Shown piece after piece: positions 17,259 through 25,448 of a stretch of 64,000 nucleotides of DNA. The notes beneath the pieces were generated by a model. The model was not told where the DNA came from, made no database searches, and was given only the letters and a program-made list of their open reading frames with translations. This DNA is from Rhizobium sp. Root274 (GTDB lineage: Bacteria > Pseudomonadota > Alphaproteobacteria > Rhizobiales > Rhizobiaceae). How positions within the stretch are numbered: position 1 is the stretch's first letter; each line of letters starts with the position of its first letter. A program made the position numbers and the translations under genes. The DNA is taken from assembly GCF_001429245.1 (NCBI RefSeq), contig NZ_LMJE01000007.1:535127-599126 (forward strand). Reading direction: 5' to 3'.

Positions 17259-17723
17259 TCACCCCCGGCCGCGATAGGTCGCCACCCCCTGCTCCGGCAG
17301 CCAGACACCCTTCGGCGGTTCGCCGGTCTGCCAGAAGACATCGATCGGGATGCCGCCGCGCGGATACCAGTAGGCGCCAATCCGGAGCCATTTGGGATCG
17401 AGCAGCTCGATGATGCGCTTGGCGATATAGACCGAGCAATCCTCATGGAATGCGCCGTGATTGCGAAAGGCAAACAGGAAGAGTTTCAGCGACTTCGATT
17501 CCACCAGCCAGTCGCCGGGGATGTAATCGATGACGATATGGGCGAAATCCGGCTGGCCGGTCATCGGGCAGAGCGAGGTGAATTCGGGTGCGGTGAAGCG
17601 CACGACATAGTCGGTGCCGGCATTGCCGTTCGGCACCCGCTCCATCACGGCGGTTTCCGGGGTGGTCGGGGCCTCGACGGCCTGACCGAGCTGGGTCAGC
17701 CCGGAAACATCGGTCATGCTCAT
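17259..17723 (-). CDS. queF: NADPH-dependent 7-cyano-7-deazaguanine reductase (preQ0 reductase)
   Basis: QueF reduces the nitrile of preQ0 to the amine of preQ1 in queuosine tRNA modification. This is the short, unimodular 154-aa form. Key parts are [15 protein letters not shown] with the catalytic Cys that forms a thioimide, [20 protein letters not shown] with the QueF signature and substrate Glu, and the C-terminal [19 protein letters not shown]. The start MSMTDVSG is set by AGGAG six bases before the ATG. It follows the CDF transporter gene after 28 bases. I found no preQ1 riboswitch in the short gap. Confidence 0.95.
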   Translation of the reverse strand: MSMTDVSGLTQLGQAVEAPTTPETAVMERVPNGNAGTDYVVRFTAPEFTSLCPMTGQPDFAHIVIDYIPGDWLVESKSLKLFLFAFRNHGAFHEDCSVYIAKRIIELLDPKWLRIGAYWYPRGGIPIDVFWQTGEPPKGVWLPEQGVATYRGRG

Positions 17724-17751
17724 GATTTTCTCCTGAAGTGTCGCGGCAGCG

Positions 17752-18654
17752 TCAGAGCTGCACGCCGGCGCCATGCGCCATTTCGTTTTCCGGTTCGACG
17801 TGGATGGTGACGCGGGTGCCGGGCAGCGCCTTGTGCACCGCCATTTCCAGCCGGTCGCAGATGACATGCGCATCGCTGACGGTCATGGCTTCCGGCACAA
17901 CCAGATCGAAGGCCACAAAGGTGGCGGCCCCGGCCCGCCGTGAGCGCAGATAATGCACGCCGAGCGATCCTTGAGAATTCTCCTTGATCGCCTGGCGGAT
18001 GGCCTCTGCCTCTTCCGGCGACACGGCGACATCCATCAGGCCGGCGACCGAATGGGAGATCACCTTCCAGCCCTGCCAAATGATGTTCAGCGCAACCAGG
18101 ATGGCGAGAGCCGGATCGAGGATCGCATACCCTGTGAAAAGCACCAGCACCAGGCCGATCAAAACACCGCCTGAGGTGACGACATCCGACATGATATGCT
18201 GGCCATCGGCCGACAGCGCCGGCGACCGATGGCTCTTGCCGACGCGGATGAGCAGGCTCGCCCAGGCGGCATTGATGACGGCGGCGAGCGCATTGATTGC
18301 AAGGCCGAGATAGGGCGCTTCCGGCAGCGATGGTTCATAAAGCGCCGGCACGGCTTCGCGGATGATCAGGAGTGCTGCCACAACAATCAGGACCCCCTCA
18401 AGGACGGCCGAGAGATATTCCGCCTTGTGGTGACCATAGGGATGATCGTCATCGGCAGGCTTCTGCGCGTAGCGGATGACGAAATAGGCGAGGAAAGCGG
18501 CAATCACATTGACCGTCGATTCCAGACCGTCGGACAAAAGCGCCACCGAGCCGGTGACCCACCAGGCAAGCAGCTTCAGGCCCATCACACCAAACGACAG
18601 CGGGATGCCCCAGAAGGCAAGCTTGCGCACCAGATTGTCTTCAGTCGCCACCAT
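17752..18654 (-). CDS. Cation diffusion facilitator family metal exporter
   Basis: The 300-aa CDF transporter exports divalent metal in exchange for protons. Six transmembrane helices fill residues 10-205. The transport site is formed by LLSDGLES in helix 2 and [16 protein letters not shown] in helix 5, which supplies the HxxxD pair. [15 protein letters not shown] is the cytoplasmic metal site region of helix 2-3. The C-terminal ferredoxin-like domain ends with [11 protein letters not shown]. Whether Zn2+, Fe2+, Mn2+ or Co2+ is carried is unclear because helix 2 lacks the classical DxxxD spacing. A perfect inverted repeat lies 26 bases upstream. Confidence 0.9.
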   Translation of the reverse strand: MVATEDNLVRKLAFWGIPLSFGVMGLKLLAWWVTGSVALLSDGLESTVNVIAAFLAYFVIRYAQKPADDDHPYGHHKAEYLSAVLEGVLIVVAALLIIREAVPALYEPSLPEAPYLGLAINALAAVINAAWASLLIRVGKSHRSPALSADGQHIMSDVVTSGGVLIGLVLVLFTGYAILDPALAILVALNIIWQGWKVISHSVAGLMDVAVSPEEAEAIRQAIKENSQGSLGVHYLRSRRAGAATFVAFDLVVPEAMTVSDAHVICDRLEMAVHKALPGTRVTIHVEPENEMAHGAGVQL

Positions 18655-18679
18655 GGCCTTCTTCCCTGCAGATGCGAGT

Positions 18680-18697
18680 GAATTGCAGCCGCAATTC
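18680..18697. promoter_or_regulatory. Perfect inverted repeat upstream of the CDF gene
   Basis: GAATTGC and GCAATTC are exact 7-bp arms around a four-base spacer, just before the CDF start region. Metal-responsive regulators bind dyads of this size, so it is a good candidate operator. The regulator is unknown. Confidence 0.45.
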
Positions 18698-18705
18698 CAA
18701 AAACG

Positions 18706-18733
18706 ACAAAACCGCCCGGCAAAGCGGGCGGTT
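18706..18733 (-). terminator. Rho-independent terminator upstream of the CDF gene
   Basis: On the minus strand, AACCGCCCG pairs with CGGGCGGTT around a six-base loop, followed by TTTTG. It probably ends transcripts from the toxin-antitoxin pair, isolating the CDF gene. Confidence 0.65.
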
Positions 18734-18810
18734 CGTTTGATGCCAGCGTAATGCCGAAGGGTTAAGGCGAGGTCAAGGCGGAAGATGGGGTGTGCACAGG
18801 GGGATAGATC

Positions 18811-19143
18811 TCAGGCGTCGGTCGGCGAGGCGCCTATGTCCTCAAGGAACTTCCGGAGGATCTCTGCACTCCTTTGGCCTCGCACGTCTCGAACGTCGAT
18901 GACGACGACCTGATCAGGCATAACCGCATAGAGCAGAGAGAAAGGGGTACCGCGTATGTGATACTCCCTTACCCTATCGAGATTTTCGAAGCGTGCAGCG
19001 CTCTCCGGATGGGTCAGGATATTTTGTTCCGCTATTGCCAAGGCTGCGGAGACCGCGACGACGTCGAGTTGTGGTTGGCTACGATAGTAGCGGCGCATCC
19101 AGCGAAGGCCGAACTCGGCGGTCGGTAGATAGCGCAGCCGCAT
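18811..19143 (-). CDS. ParE/RelE-superfamily toxin
   Basis: The 110-aa protein of the RelE/ParE fold begins MRLRYLPTAEFGLRWMRRYY. Its middle reads RFENLDRVREYHIRGTPFSLLYAV and its end IDVRDVRGQR, typical of ParE-like plasmid-stabilisation toxins. ParE types poison gyrase and RelE types cut mRNA. The residues seen do not decide which. The gene lies five bases after the partner antitoxin gene, so the two form a single transcript. Confidence 0.85.
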   Translation of the reverse strand: MRLRYLPTAEFGLRWMRRYYRSQPQLDVVAVSAALAIAEQNILTHPESAARFENLDRVREYHIRGTPFSLLYAVMPDQVVVIDVRDVRGQRSAEILRKFLEDIGASPTDA

Positions 19144-19148
19144 CGCCT

Positions 19149-19409
19149 TCAGCGTCCTTGCGGAAATTCGTCCTCATTGGATAGCAGCCAGTCATGGATC
19201 TCAGCGCTATCGATGGCCTTGACATCACCGCTATCGATCAGACTTAGGCCGTGATGCAGCAGTTCGCGCGTGGCCACGCGCTCTTCCACGAGATTGCGGA
19301 TCGCCTGGTCGGCGAGGTCTCCTGGGGAACGGTTGTCGAACCGCGCAATCTCTTCGAGTGCCTGATTGAGGCTAGCGTCGATCTCTGTGGTCAGTATGAT
19401 CTTGTTCAT
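19149..19409 (-). CDS. Antitoxin of a ParDE-like pair
   Basis: The 86-aa protein has an N-terminal ribbon-helix-helix-like stretch (MNKIILTTEIDASLNQALEE). An acidic C-terminal tail (DWLLSNEDEFPQG) would wrap the toxin. The order antitoxin then toxin and the five-base gap are typical of type II systems. GGAG lies seven bases before the ATG. A perfect palindrome about 45 bases upstream is a candidate site for autoregulation. Confidence 0.8.
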   Translation of the reverse strand: MNKIILTTEIDASLNQALEEIARFDNRSPGDLADQAIRNLVEERVATRELLHHGLSLIDSGDVKAIDSAEIHDWLLSNEDEFPQGR

Positions 19410-19454
19410 CGATCAGCTCCATGGCTAAAACCACACGAAGACACTGTAACCGAG

Positions 19455-19466
19455 CACCGATCGGTG
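19455..19466. promoter_or_regulatory. Palindrome CACCGATCGGTG, candidate TA operator
   Basis: This exact 12-bp palindrome lies 46 bases upstream of the antitoxin ATG. Antitoxins with ribbon-helix-helix domains bind such sites to repress their own operon. Binding is inferred. Confidence 0.4.
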
Positions 19467-19472
19467 TCAAAC

Positions 19473-19496
19473 GGCGCGGCCACTGCCGGCCGCGCC
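19473..19496 (-). terminator. Hairpin downstream of trpE(G)
   Basis: GGCGCGGCC and GGCCGCGCC form a perfect 9-bp stem with a six-base loop, 14 bases after the trpE(G) stop codon. On the minus strand only GTTTG follows, so it is a weak intrinsic terminator. Confidence 0.5.
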
Positions 19497-19509
19497 CCGC
19501 CCAAACTCC

Positions 19510-21693
19510 TCAGGCCGCCTTGACCTTCTTCCGCTTGGCGAGCTTCTCCACCACATTCTCGATCATCCGCATGCCGGCGTCGCCGCCCAGCGTCATGATC
19601 GATTCCGGGTGGAACTGGACGGCCGCGACCGGTTCCTTGGCGTGTTCGAAGCCCATGATCGTGCCGTCTTCGCTTTCTGCCGTGATGATGAAGTCACGAT
19701 GCAGTGTCGAAGGATCGGCGAAGATCGAGTGATAGCGGCCGACGGTCACTTCCTTGCCAAGTCCTTCAAAGACCAATCCGGGTTCGAGCACGCGGATGCG
19801 CGACGGCTTGCCATGCATGGGCACGGCGAGCTGGCGCAGTTCCCCGCCATAGGCTTCAGCCAGCGCCTGCAGGCCAAGGCAGACGCCAAAGATCGGCAGT
19901 TCCCGGGCCCGCGCCTTCTTGATCGTCGCCTTGCAGTCGAAATCCGTGGGCGAACCGGGACCCGGCGACAAAACGACGAGGTCGGGGTTCAGCCTGTCGA
20001 AAATCTCCTCCGGCACCGGGGTGCGGACCGTGTTGACGGTCGCGCCGGTCTGGCGGAAGTAGTTGGCAAGCGTGTGCACGAAACTGTCCTCGTGGTCGAC
20101 CAGCAGGATGTTGACCCCCTGCCCGACGCTCGCCACGCCGCGCTTCGACTTCGGATCGGACTTGGCGTCGCGGATGGCGGCGATCATGGCGGAGGCCTTC
20201 AGTTCGGTTTCGGCTTCTTCTTCATGCGGGTCGCTGTCGTTCAGAAGCGTGGCACCGGCGCGGACTTCGGCAATGCCGTCCTTGATGCGGACGGTGCGCA
20301 GCGTCAACCCCGTGTTCATGTCGCCGTTGAAGCCGACCATGCCGATCGCGCCGCCATACCAGGCGCGCGGGCTCTTTTCGTGCTTCTCGATGAAGCGCAT
20401 GGCCCAGAGTTTGGGTGCACCCGTGACCGTGACCGCCCAGGCATGGCTAAGGAAGCCGTCAAAGGCATCCATGCCGTCGCGGAGCCGCCCTTCAATGTGA
20501 TCCACGGTGTGGATCAGGCGCGAATACATCTCGATCTGGCGACGACCGATGACCTTGACCGAGCCCGGTTCGCAAACGCGCGACTTGTCGTTGCGGTCGA
20601 CATCCGAGCACATGGTGAGCTCGCTCTCGTCCTTCTTGGAATTAAGCAGCTTCAGGATCTGCGCCGAATCCTCGATCGGGTCCGCGCCGCGCTTGATGGT
20701 GCCCGAGATCGGGCAGGTCTCGATGCGCCGGCCGTTCACCCGCACGAACATCTCCGGCGAGGCGCCGACGAGATATTCCTGGTTGCCGAGATTGATGAAA
20801 AAGGAATAGGGCGACGGATTGATTTCCTTCAGCCGCTTGGAAATCTGCGAGGGCTTGCTATCGCAGCGTTCCATGAACTTCTGGCCGGGAACGACCTCGA
20901 ACAAGTCGCCCTTGCGGAAGCTTTCCTTGGCCTTGGTGACGAGCTCGGCATATTCGCCCGGGCGATGATCGCCGCGCGGCGGGATCGTATCGGTATGCTT
21001 GAACGGCTCGGGCGCGATCTCTTCCCGTTGGCCGATGGTGGTGACGTCACCCTTGGTGAAGTCGTAACGGTCGATCCAGGCCTTGGCGGAATAGTGGTCG
21101 ACGACGAGGATCTCGTCGGGCAGGAACAGCACCATGTCGCGCTGGTCGTCGGGCCGCGTGAGCTTCAGGTCGATGGCGTCGAACTGGAAGGCGAGATCAT
21201 AGCCAAAGGCGCCGAACAGGCCGATGGCCGAATCCTCTTCCGAATGGAAAAGCCCGGTGACAGCACGCAGCACGGTGAAGACCGTTGGCATCTTCGAGCG
21301 TTCTTCCTCGGTGAAGACGCGGGACGGAAGCTTGACGTCGAGATCGAGGCGGGTCGCGGTGCGGGTGCCGAGCGCCAGATCCTCGACGCCGGAAAGCGCC
21401 CCGGCAATCATCGAAAGCAGCGCTTCGCCGCGGCCGTTATAGGCCTCGATCCACACCTTGCGGCCGAAGGAGGAGATACCGAGCGGCGGATCGACGATCG
21501 CCGTATCCCAGCGGGTATAGCGGCCGGGATATTCGTAATTGGAGGAGAACACGGCACCCCGCCGCTCGTCGAGCTTGTCGACATAGGTGGAGATGGCGTC
21601 GGCATAGGGCGTCGGGCGGCGCTTGCGCGTGACGGTCACGCCACCGCGCGTCTGGTAGGATTCGGCGCCGTCTTCCAGCAAAATCGTCGACAT
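19510..21693 (-). CDS. trpE(G): Anthranilate synthase, fused TrpE-TrpG
   Basis: This 727-aa fusion converts chorismate and glutamine to anthranilate, the first step of tryptophan synthesis. The TrpE-like component fills residues 1-510 ([55 protein letters not shown]). The class I glutamine amidotransferase starts near 530 ([19 protein letters not shown]). Its nucleophile FGVCLGLQ is near 604 and its His-Glu pair QFHPES near 696. The fusion order is the one known from Sinorhizobium meliloti and other rhizobia. A 14-codon leader peptide and an attenuator precede it. The other trp genes are not in the window. Confidence 0.97.
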   Translation of the reverse strand: MSTILLEDGAESYQTRGGVTVTRKRRPTPYADAISTYVDKLDERRGAVFSSNYEYPGRYTRWDTAIVDPPLGISSFGRKVWIEAYNGRGEALLSMIAGALSGVEDLALGTRTATRLDLDVKLPSRVFTEEERSKMPTVFTVLRAVTGLFHSEEDSAIGLFGAFGYDLAFQFDAIDLKLTRPDDQRDMVLFLPDEILVVDHYSAKAWIDRYDFTKGDVTTIGQREEIAPEPFKHTDTIPPRGDHRPGEYAELVTKAKESFRKGDLFEVVPGQKFMERCDSKPSQISKRLKEINPSPYSFFINLGNQEYLVGASPEMFVRVNGRRIETCPISGTIKRGADPIEDSAQILKLLNSKKDESELTMCSDVDRNDKSRVCEPGSVKVIGRRQIEMYSRLIHTVDHIEGRLRDGMDAFDGFLSHAWAVTVTGAPKLWAMRFIEKHEKSPRAWYGGAIGMVGFNGDMNTGLTLRTVRIKDGIAEVRAGATLLNDSDPHEEEAETELKASAMIAAIRDAKSDPKSKRGVASVGQGVNILLVDHEDSFVHTLANYFRQTGATVNTVRTPVPEEIFDRLNPDLVVLSPGPGSPTDFDCKATIKKARARELPIFGVCLGLQALAEAYGGELRQLAVPMHGKPSRIRVLEPGLVFEGLGKEVTVGRYHSIFADPSTLHRDFIITAESEDGTIMGFEHAKEPVAAVQFHPESIMTLGGDAGMRMIENVVEKLAKRKKVKAA

Positions 21694-21741
21694 GTCAGTC
21701 CTTTTCCGTTCTTCGAGGCCCTCTCCCGGCGCCTTGAATAC

Positions 21742-21815
21742 AAAAAAGCCGCCTCAGGAGATGTTCCGGGCGGCTTTGGGTCAATCGTCGAGAAGACATG
21801 ACTGGTCAAGGCCGC
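21742..21815 (-). promoter_or_regulatory. Transcription attenuator of trpE(G)
   Basis: Read on the minus strand, three alternative pairings follow the leader peptide. GGCTCGC, which overlaps the leader stop, pairs with GCGGCC as the pause hairpin. GCGGCCTT (21808-21815) can instead pair with AAAGCCGC (21770-21777) as antiterminator, with one mismatch. AAAGCCGCC (21769-21777) pairs with GGCGGCTTT (21745-21753) followed by a T run as terminator. A ribosome stalled at the Trp codons would favour the antiterminator. This is the classical trp mechanism. Confidence 0.88.
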
Positions 21816-21816
21816 G

Positions 21817-21861
21817 TCAGCGAGCCCACCACCAAGCCATGTTGTTCGTTACGATCTTCAT
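21817..21861 (-). CDS. trpL: trp operon leader peptide with three tandem Trp codons
   Basis: This 14-residue peptide reads MKIVTNNMAWWWAR. The three consecutive TGG codons sit just before the stop codon, which overlaps the first attenuator strand. It is too short for usual gene calling, but its position 124 bases before trpE(G) and the mutually exclusive hairpins after it leave little doubt. It senses charged tRNA-Trp through ribosome stalling. Confidence 0.9.
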   Translation of the reverse strand: MKIVTNNMAWWWAR

Positions 21862-21977
21862 GGCCGATTTGATAACCCGAGGTGACGCGGCGCGCAAGCA
21901 GGATTTGCGCGGACCCCGCCATCGAACCTTTTGCCGCTCCCGTCGTTTCCGCCCCGGGGCAAACGACAGGAGCGGCC

Positions 21978-22955
21978 ATGAGACACGCAACGGGCTTGAT
22001 GCTGATCTGGCTGGCGGCAACGGGTGTGACACTGCCCGAGATCGGCCCGCCGGCGCCACCCAAGCCCGCACAGGCGGCCACGAAAGAGGGCGCGTCCGCG
22101 GAAGTAAAATCTGCAAGCGGCAGCACGGATACCCCGGCGACACCACCCCTTCCCCCCGGCACGCCGCCGACGCCCTCGCCCGATCCGCGCGACACACCCG
22201 ATGGAAAGAATACTCCGACCACGCCCCCTCCCGACAAGCCGCAGCCGACCGAGCAGGCACCGGATGATCAGAAGACGGATCCGGCAACGCCCGAAGAGGG
22301 CGCCAAGCCCGCGTCTGAAAACGGCAAGGCTGAAGGCGAGGAACCTGAAGCCAAAGCACCGCCCCCGCCACCCGATCCGGCGCCGGTCTCCGAGACGCCG
22401 GAAGACCTCGCCATGTGCCTGCGGGATCTGAAGGCGATGGGGGCGGAGTTTACCGAGGATGCCGCAATCGACGACGAGACCGGCTGCGGCATCGCCCACC
22501 CGGTTACGGTCAGCCGCATCCTGCCGACGGTAACGCTGGAGCCGGGAGCAACGATCCGCTGCGAAACCGCGCTCAGCCTCGCCCGGATGACCCGCGACCT
22601 GCTAATCCCGGCCGCCGCCCGCGCCTTTCCCAACCGCCCGGCCCTGTCGGGCATAGCCCAGGCCTCCGGCTATGTCTGCCGCAACCGCAACAGCGCGGAA
22701 ACGGGCAAGATTTCCGAACACGCTCACGGGAATGCCATCGACATTGCAGCACTGAGTTTCGGCAAAGAGAACGTGCCGCTGATGATCGCCAAGCAGGATG
22801 ACGGCACGGCAGAAGCGGCTTTCCAGCGGGCGCTCAACGCCATCGCCTGCCTCTATTTCACCACCGTTCTCTCCCCCGGCAGCGACGCGGCGCACCAGGA
22901 CCACCTGCATCTGGACGTGATCGAGCGGAAGAGCGGGTTCCGCTATTGCCGGTAA
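21978..22955 (+). CDS. Extensin-like C-terminal domain protein, secreted
   Basis: The 325-aa protein starts MRHATGLMLIWLAATGV after CAGGAG. A hydrophobic signal peptide is followed by a long low-complexity Pro/Lys/Glu/Thr-rich linker (residues 25-140), probably disordered and spanning the periplasm. The folded C-terminal domain (about residues 145-325) matches the bacterial extensin-like family: GCGIAHPVTVSRI, YVCRNRNSAETGKISEHAHG and HQDHLHLDV. The HAHGNAID and DHLHLD His motifs suggest a zinc site like that of D-Ala-D-Ala carboxypeptidases (VanY/M15 relatives). A role in cell-wall processing is inference. It is divergent from trpL. Confidence 0.85.
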   Translation: MRHATGLMLIWLAATGVTLPEIGPPAPPKPAQAATKEGASAEVKSASGSTDTPATPPLPPGTPPTPSPDPRDTPDGKNTPTTPPPDKPQPTEQAPDDQKTDPATPEEGAKPASENGKAEGEEPEAKAPPPPPDPAPVSETPEDLAMCLRDLKAMGAEFTEDAAIDDETGCGIAHPVTVSRILPTVTLEPGATIRCETALSLARMTRDLLIPAAARAFPNRPALSGIAQASGYVCRNRNSAETGKISEHAHGNAIDIAALSFGKENVPLMIAKQDDGTAEAAFQRALNAIACLYFTTVLSPGSDAAHQDHLHLDVIERKSGFRYCR

Positions 22956-22956
22956 A

Positions 22957-22991
22957 CGAAAAACGGCGGCGCCCCGGATGGGACGCCGCCG
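22957..22991 (-). terminator. Rho-independent terminator of the TonB receptor gene
   Basis: CGGCGGCG and CGCCGCCG form an 8-bp stem with a 12-base loop. Read on the minus strand it ends in TTTTTCGTTT, 26 bases after the receptor stop codon. Confidence 0.75.
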
Positions 22992-23016
22992 CAGGCGGTG
23001 GAAGGGGATGTGGGGG

Positions 23017-25200
23017 TTAGAATTTTTGAGAAATCGCAACCTTGAAGTAGCGGCCGGCTTCCGAATAGATGTCCGAGGCGTTGGTTACGTTCTTCACCTC
23101 AAGCGCGTCGAAATACTTCTTGTCGAACAGGTTGTAGACGCCTGCCTGGACACGAAGGCCCTTCATTTGTTCCGGTTCCCACCAACCGGTCAGGTTCACT
23201 ACGCCATAGCCATCCGGCTTGGTCAGCGCCGCCGAATCTTCAGAGACGGCACTGGCAGCGACCAGGCTGACATCGGTACCCCAAGTCTCCTGCTCATAAC
23301 CAAACCCGACAATCGCTTTGAGCGGCGGTACGGAGGCCAAAAGCTCGTCGCTGTCCAGATCGGTTCCCCGTGCATAGGCCAGAGAGCCGTGCAGATTGAT
23401 GCCGTTCGCGAACGTCTTGTGCGCCTCAAGCTCGACGCCGCTGATCCGCACATTGTCACGGTTGATGAACTGATAGGTACCTAGGAAATAACCTGATGTG
23501 GCGATGATGTCGGATGTGTCGATGAAATCCTTGTAGCGGGTGCTGAAGGCACTGACACGACCACCGAAATCTTCGTCGCCGAGATTGGCACCGACATCGA
23601 AGCCCCAGCTGGTTTCCGGCTTCAGATCCGGGTTACCGATCGAACGATAAAGCGGCGCATTGTCGTAGTCGACATAGAGCTGATAGGCGTTCGGCGCCTT
23701 GAAGGCCGTAACGAACTGCGCATAGAGCTCGATGTCTGGACGAACCTGCCACGCGGCACGAATCTTCGGCGAGAAGCGGGTACCACTCTGACCTTCCGGC
23801 ATGTCACCCTCGAACGTAGCCGTGGACTGCGGATCCTCCTTGTACCAGTCGAAACGGAGGCCGGGCGTGATGGAAACAGGGCTGTTACCAAGGGTGATCT
23901 TATCTTCGGCATAGGCACCGAACCGATAGGAATTCACATCGGGCGAATAAGACTGGTTCGTGTGATAATAGGCGCAACCGGAAACCCAGGTGACAGAGCA
24001 GCTGTCGACGCCTGAGAGGTAGTAGCTGCTCTGGGTGAAGCGGAAATCGGCGCCGAAAGTCACTTGGTGGTTGAGGCTGCCTGTCGCGAAATCGGAATTG
24101 GCATAGCCGGAGAAGCCGATGTCGCGCTGCTCGCTTTCCATCAATCGGTCGTACTCACCGATCGGCGCCGTCAGGCGATAGGAATCCTGCCCCTCCGTTC
24201 GGGTCGAACGCTGCCAATAGACGGTCGCAGCTGCGCGGTCGATCAGGCTATCGTCACCAACGGCTTCAAATTCATAATCCAAAGATACGCGATCACGGTC
24301 CTTTTCCTGGACCAAATCATAGTCTCCGGCGCGGTACGTCGTGCCGTAGGTGCTGGAAGACATATAGTCCTTGCGGGAATTATAACCGTAATGCTCAGCG
24401 GTCAGGCCGACCCGGTGTCCGCCCTCAAGATCCTGGCGGATCTTGAAGAGGAAATTCCGCTGGTTGTAATCCATAGGGTCGGCTTCGGTGCGGGTGCTGC
24501 GGGTACCACCAACATCGCCCTTAGTGTCGGTTTCCTGGCCCTTCTTGTAGGAAGACTGGAACATGATCGAGGTGTTTTCGACCTTCTTGGCAACAGCGCC
24601 AGAGGCAGTGAAAGACTTGTCTGAACCGTCGTAGCCAAGCTTGCCGATGCCCCCAAAGGTCGCGCCTTCTGCCAAAAGATCATCGGGCTCAAGCGTGTTC
24701 AACAAAAGCGCACCACCCAGCGCGCCCGAACCGGCTCGACTGGAATCCGCGCTGTGCAAGACATCAACGGAGGACAGGGAGTTGAAGTCATAGGTATCGG
24801 CGCCGCCGCCGTAATTGTAGACCGTGTCGAAGAAATACGGCACCGGGATCCCGTCGATGGTGGTCAGGACCCGATCGGCCTCCAGGCCACGAATGTTTAC
24901 GCTTTTCGACTGTCGGACATAGGTAACGCTGGGTTCAACCGTGTTGCCGAGATCGTCGACATCATCAACCTGCTTCTTTTGCAGTGTTTTGGAATCCGTT
25001 GTTGTTGCCACCGGCGTATCCGCCACCGATCCCGTCGGCACGCGTTTGCCCTTGACGACGATCGTCTGCAGCTGGGTTTCGTCGCCGCTGGTGGTCGTCG
25101 TCGGCGTCGTGGCGTCCTGGGCTTGCGCGGGGAGGATTGCGGAGACTGCGACCAGAGCGGTGCAGGCGAGCAGAAGAGGTCTGGCGGACCGGGGGCTCAT
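23017..25200 (-). CDS. TonB-dependent outer-membrane receptor, haem/haemoglobin type
   Basis: The 727-aa outer-membrane beta-barrel has a signal peptide (MSPRSARPLLLACTALVAVS, cleaved after AQAQ). A TonB-box-like segment QLQTIVVKGKR precedes a plug domain with VNIRGLEADRVLTTIDGIPV. The barrel carries FKAP and NPDLKPETSWGFDVG, the counterparts of the FRAP and NPNL motifs of haem receptors. The C-terminal Phe after AISQK is the normal barrel end. It most resembles the HmuR/ShmR group of rhizobia, but the His usually found between the two motifs is absent here, so the ligand is less certain. Two iron boxes lie upstream. Confidence 0.88.
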   Translation of the reverse strand: MSPRSARPLLLACTALVAVSAILPAQAQDATTPTTTTSGDETQLQTIVVKGKRVPTGSVADTPVATTTDSKTLQKKQVDDVDDLGNTVEPSVTYVRQSKSVNIRGLEADRVLTTIDGIPVPYFFDTVYNYGGGADTYDFNSLSSVDVLHSADSSRAGSGALGGALLLNTLEPDDLLAEGATFGGIGKLGYDGSDKSFTASGAVAKKVENTSIMFQSSYKKGQETDTKGDVGGTRSTRTEADPMDYNQRNFLFKIRQDLEGGHRVGLTAEHYGYNSRKDYMSSSTYGTTYRAGDYDLVQEKDRDRVSLDYEFEAVGDDSLIDRAAATVYWQRSTRTEGQDSYRLTAPIGEYDRLMESEQRDIGFSGYANSDFATGSLNHQVTFGADFRFTQSSYYLSGVDSCSVTWVSGCAYYHTNQSYSPDVNSYRFGAYAEDKITLGNSPVSITPGLRFDWYKEDPQSTATFEGDMPEGQSGTRFSPKIRAAWQVRPDIELYAQFVTAFKAPNAYQLYVDYDNAPLYRSIGNPDLKPETSWGFDVGANLGDEDFGGRVSAFSTRYKDFIDTSDIIATSGYFLGTYQFINRDNVRISGVELEAHKTFANGINLHGSLAYARGTDLDSDELLASVPPLKAIVGFGYEQETWGTDVSLVAASAVSEDSAALTKPDGYGVVNLTGWWEPEQMKGLRVQAGVYNLFDKKYFDALEVKNVTNASDIYSEAGRYFKVAISQKF

Positions 25201-25330
25201 GCGAATGTCCTTTCGAAGGCCAGGGAGATGCGCTCCCGCACCCGAGAACGGGCTGCAGGCTGGCCGAATGTGATTGCGTCAAAACCGAGGCGAAGGCGAA
25301 AACCTTGCCGTAATCACGCCGTATAAAACA

Positions 25331-25345
25331 TGATAACTTGAGTCA
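25331..25345 (-). promoter_or_regulatory. Iron-responsive (RirA-type) box 1, TGA-N9-TCA
   Basis: TGATAACTTGAGTCA fits the iron-responsive operator TGA-N9-TCA described for RirA in rhizobia. It lies 131 bases upstream of the receptor start, next to a second match. The palindrome half-sites are exact. Confidence 0.65.
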
Positions 25346-25357
25346 ACATATAAAACA

Positions 25358-25372
25358 TGATTCTATTAATCA
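25358..25372 (-). promoter_or_regulatory. Iron-responsive (RirA-type) box 2, TGA-N9-TCA
   Basis: TGATTCTATTAATCA again matches TGA-N9-TCA, 27 bases from the first box and in the same AT-rich promoter segment. Both boxes are preceded by the direct repeat TATAAAACA, suggesting duplication of the site. Confidence 0.6.
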
Positions 25373-25448
25373 TGAATTGTGACTGCCGTCACCGTGGCGG
25401 AAATATCACAAATTCCAGGTAGGTTTTCAGGGTGCTCCGGGTGAGCCG

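Noticed and set aside
17724..17751. preQ1 riboswitch before queF
   Set aside because: The gap to the CDF gene is only 28 bases, too short for the aptamer, and no such motif is seen.
19609..21801. A 730-codon open frame on the plus strand opposite trpE(G)
   Set aside because: It is an antisense shadow of a well-conserved GC-rich gene; the translation is Arg/Gly/His-rich with no recognisable domain, while the minus strand encodes complete TrpE and TrpG.
25374..25411. GAATTGTGA / TCACAAATTC dyad downstream of fhs
   Set aside because: One arm has an extra base and no T run follows. It could be a weak hairpin or chance; the two iron boxes beside it are better supported.
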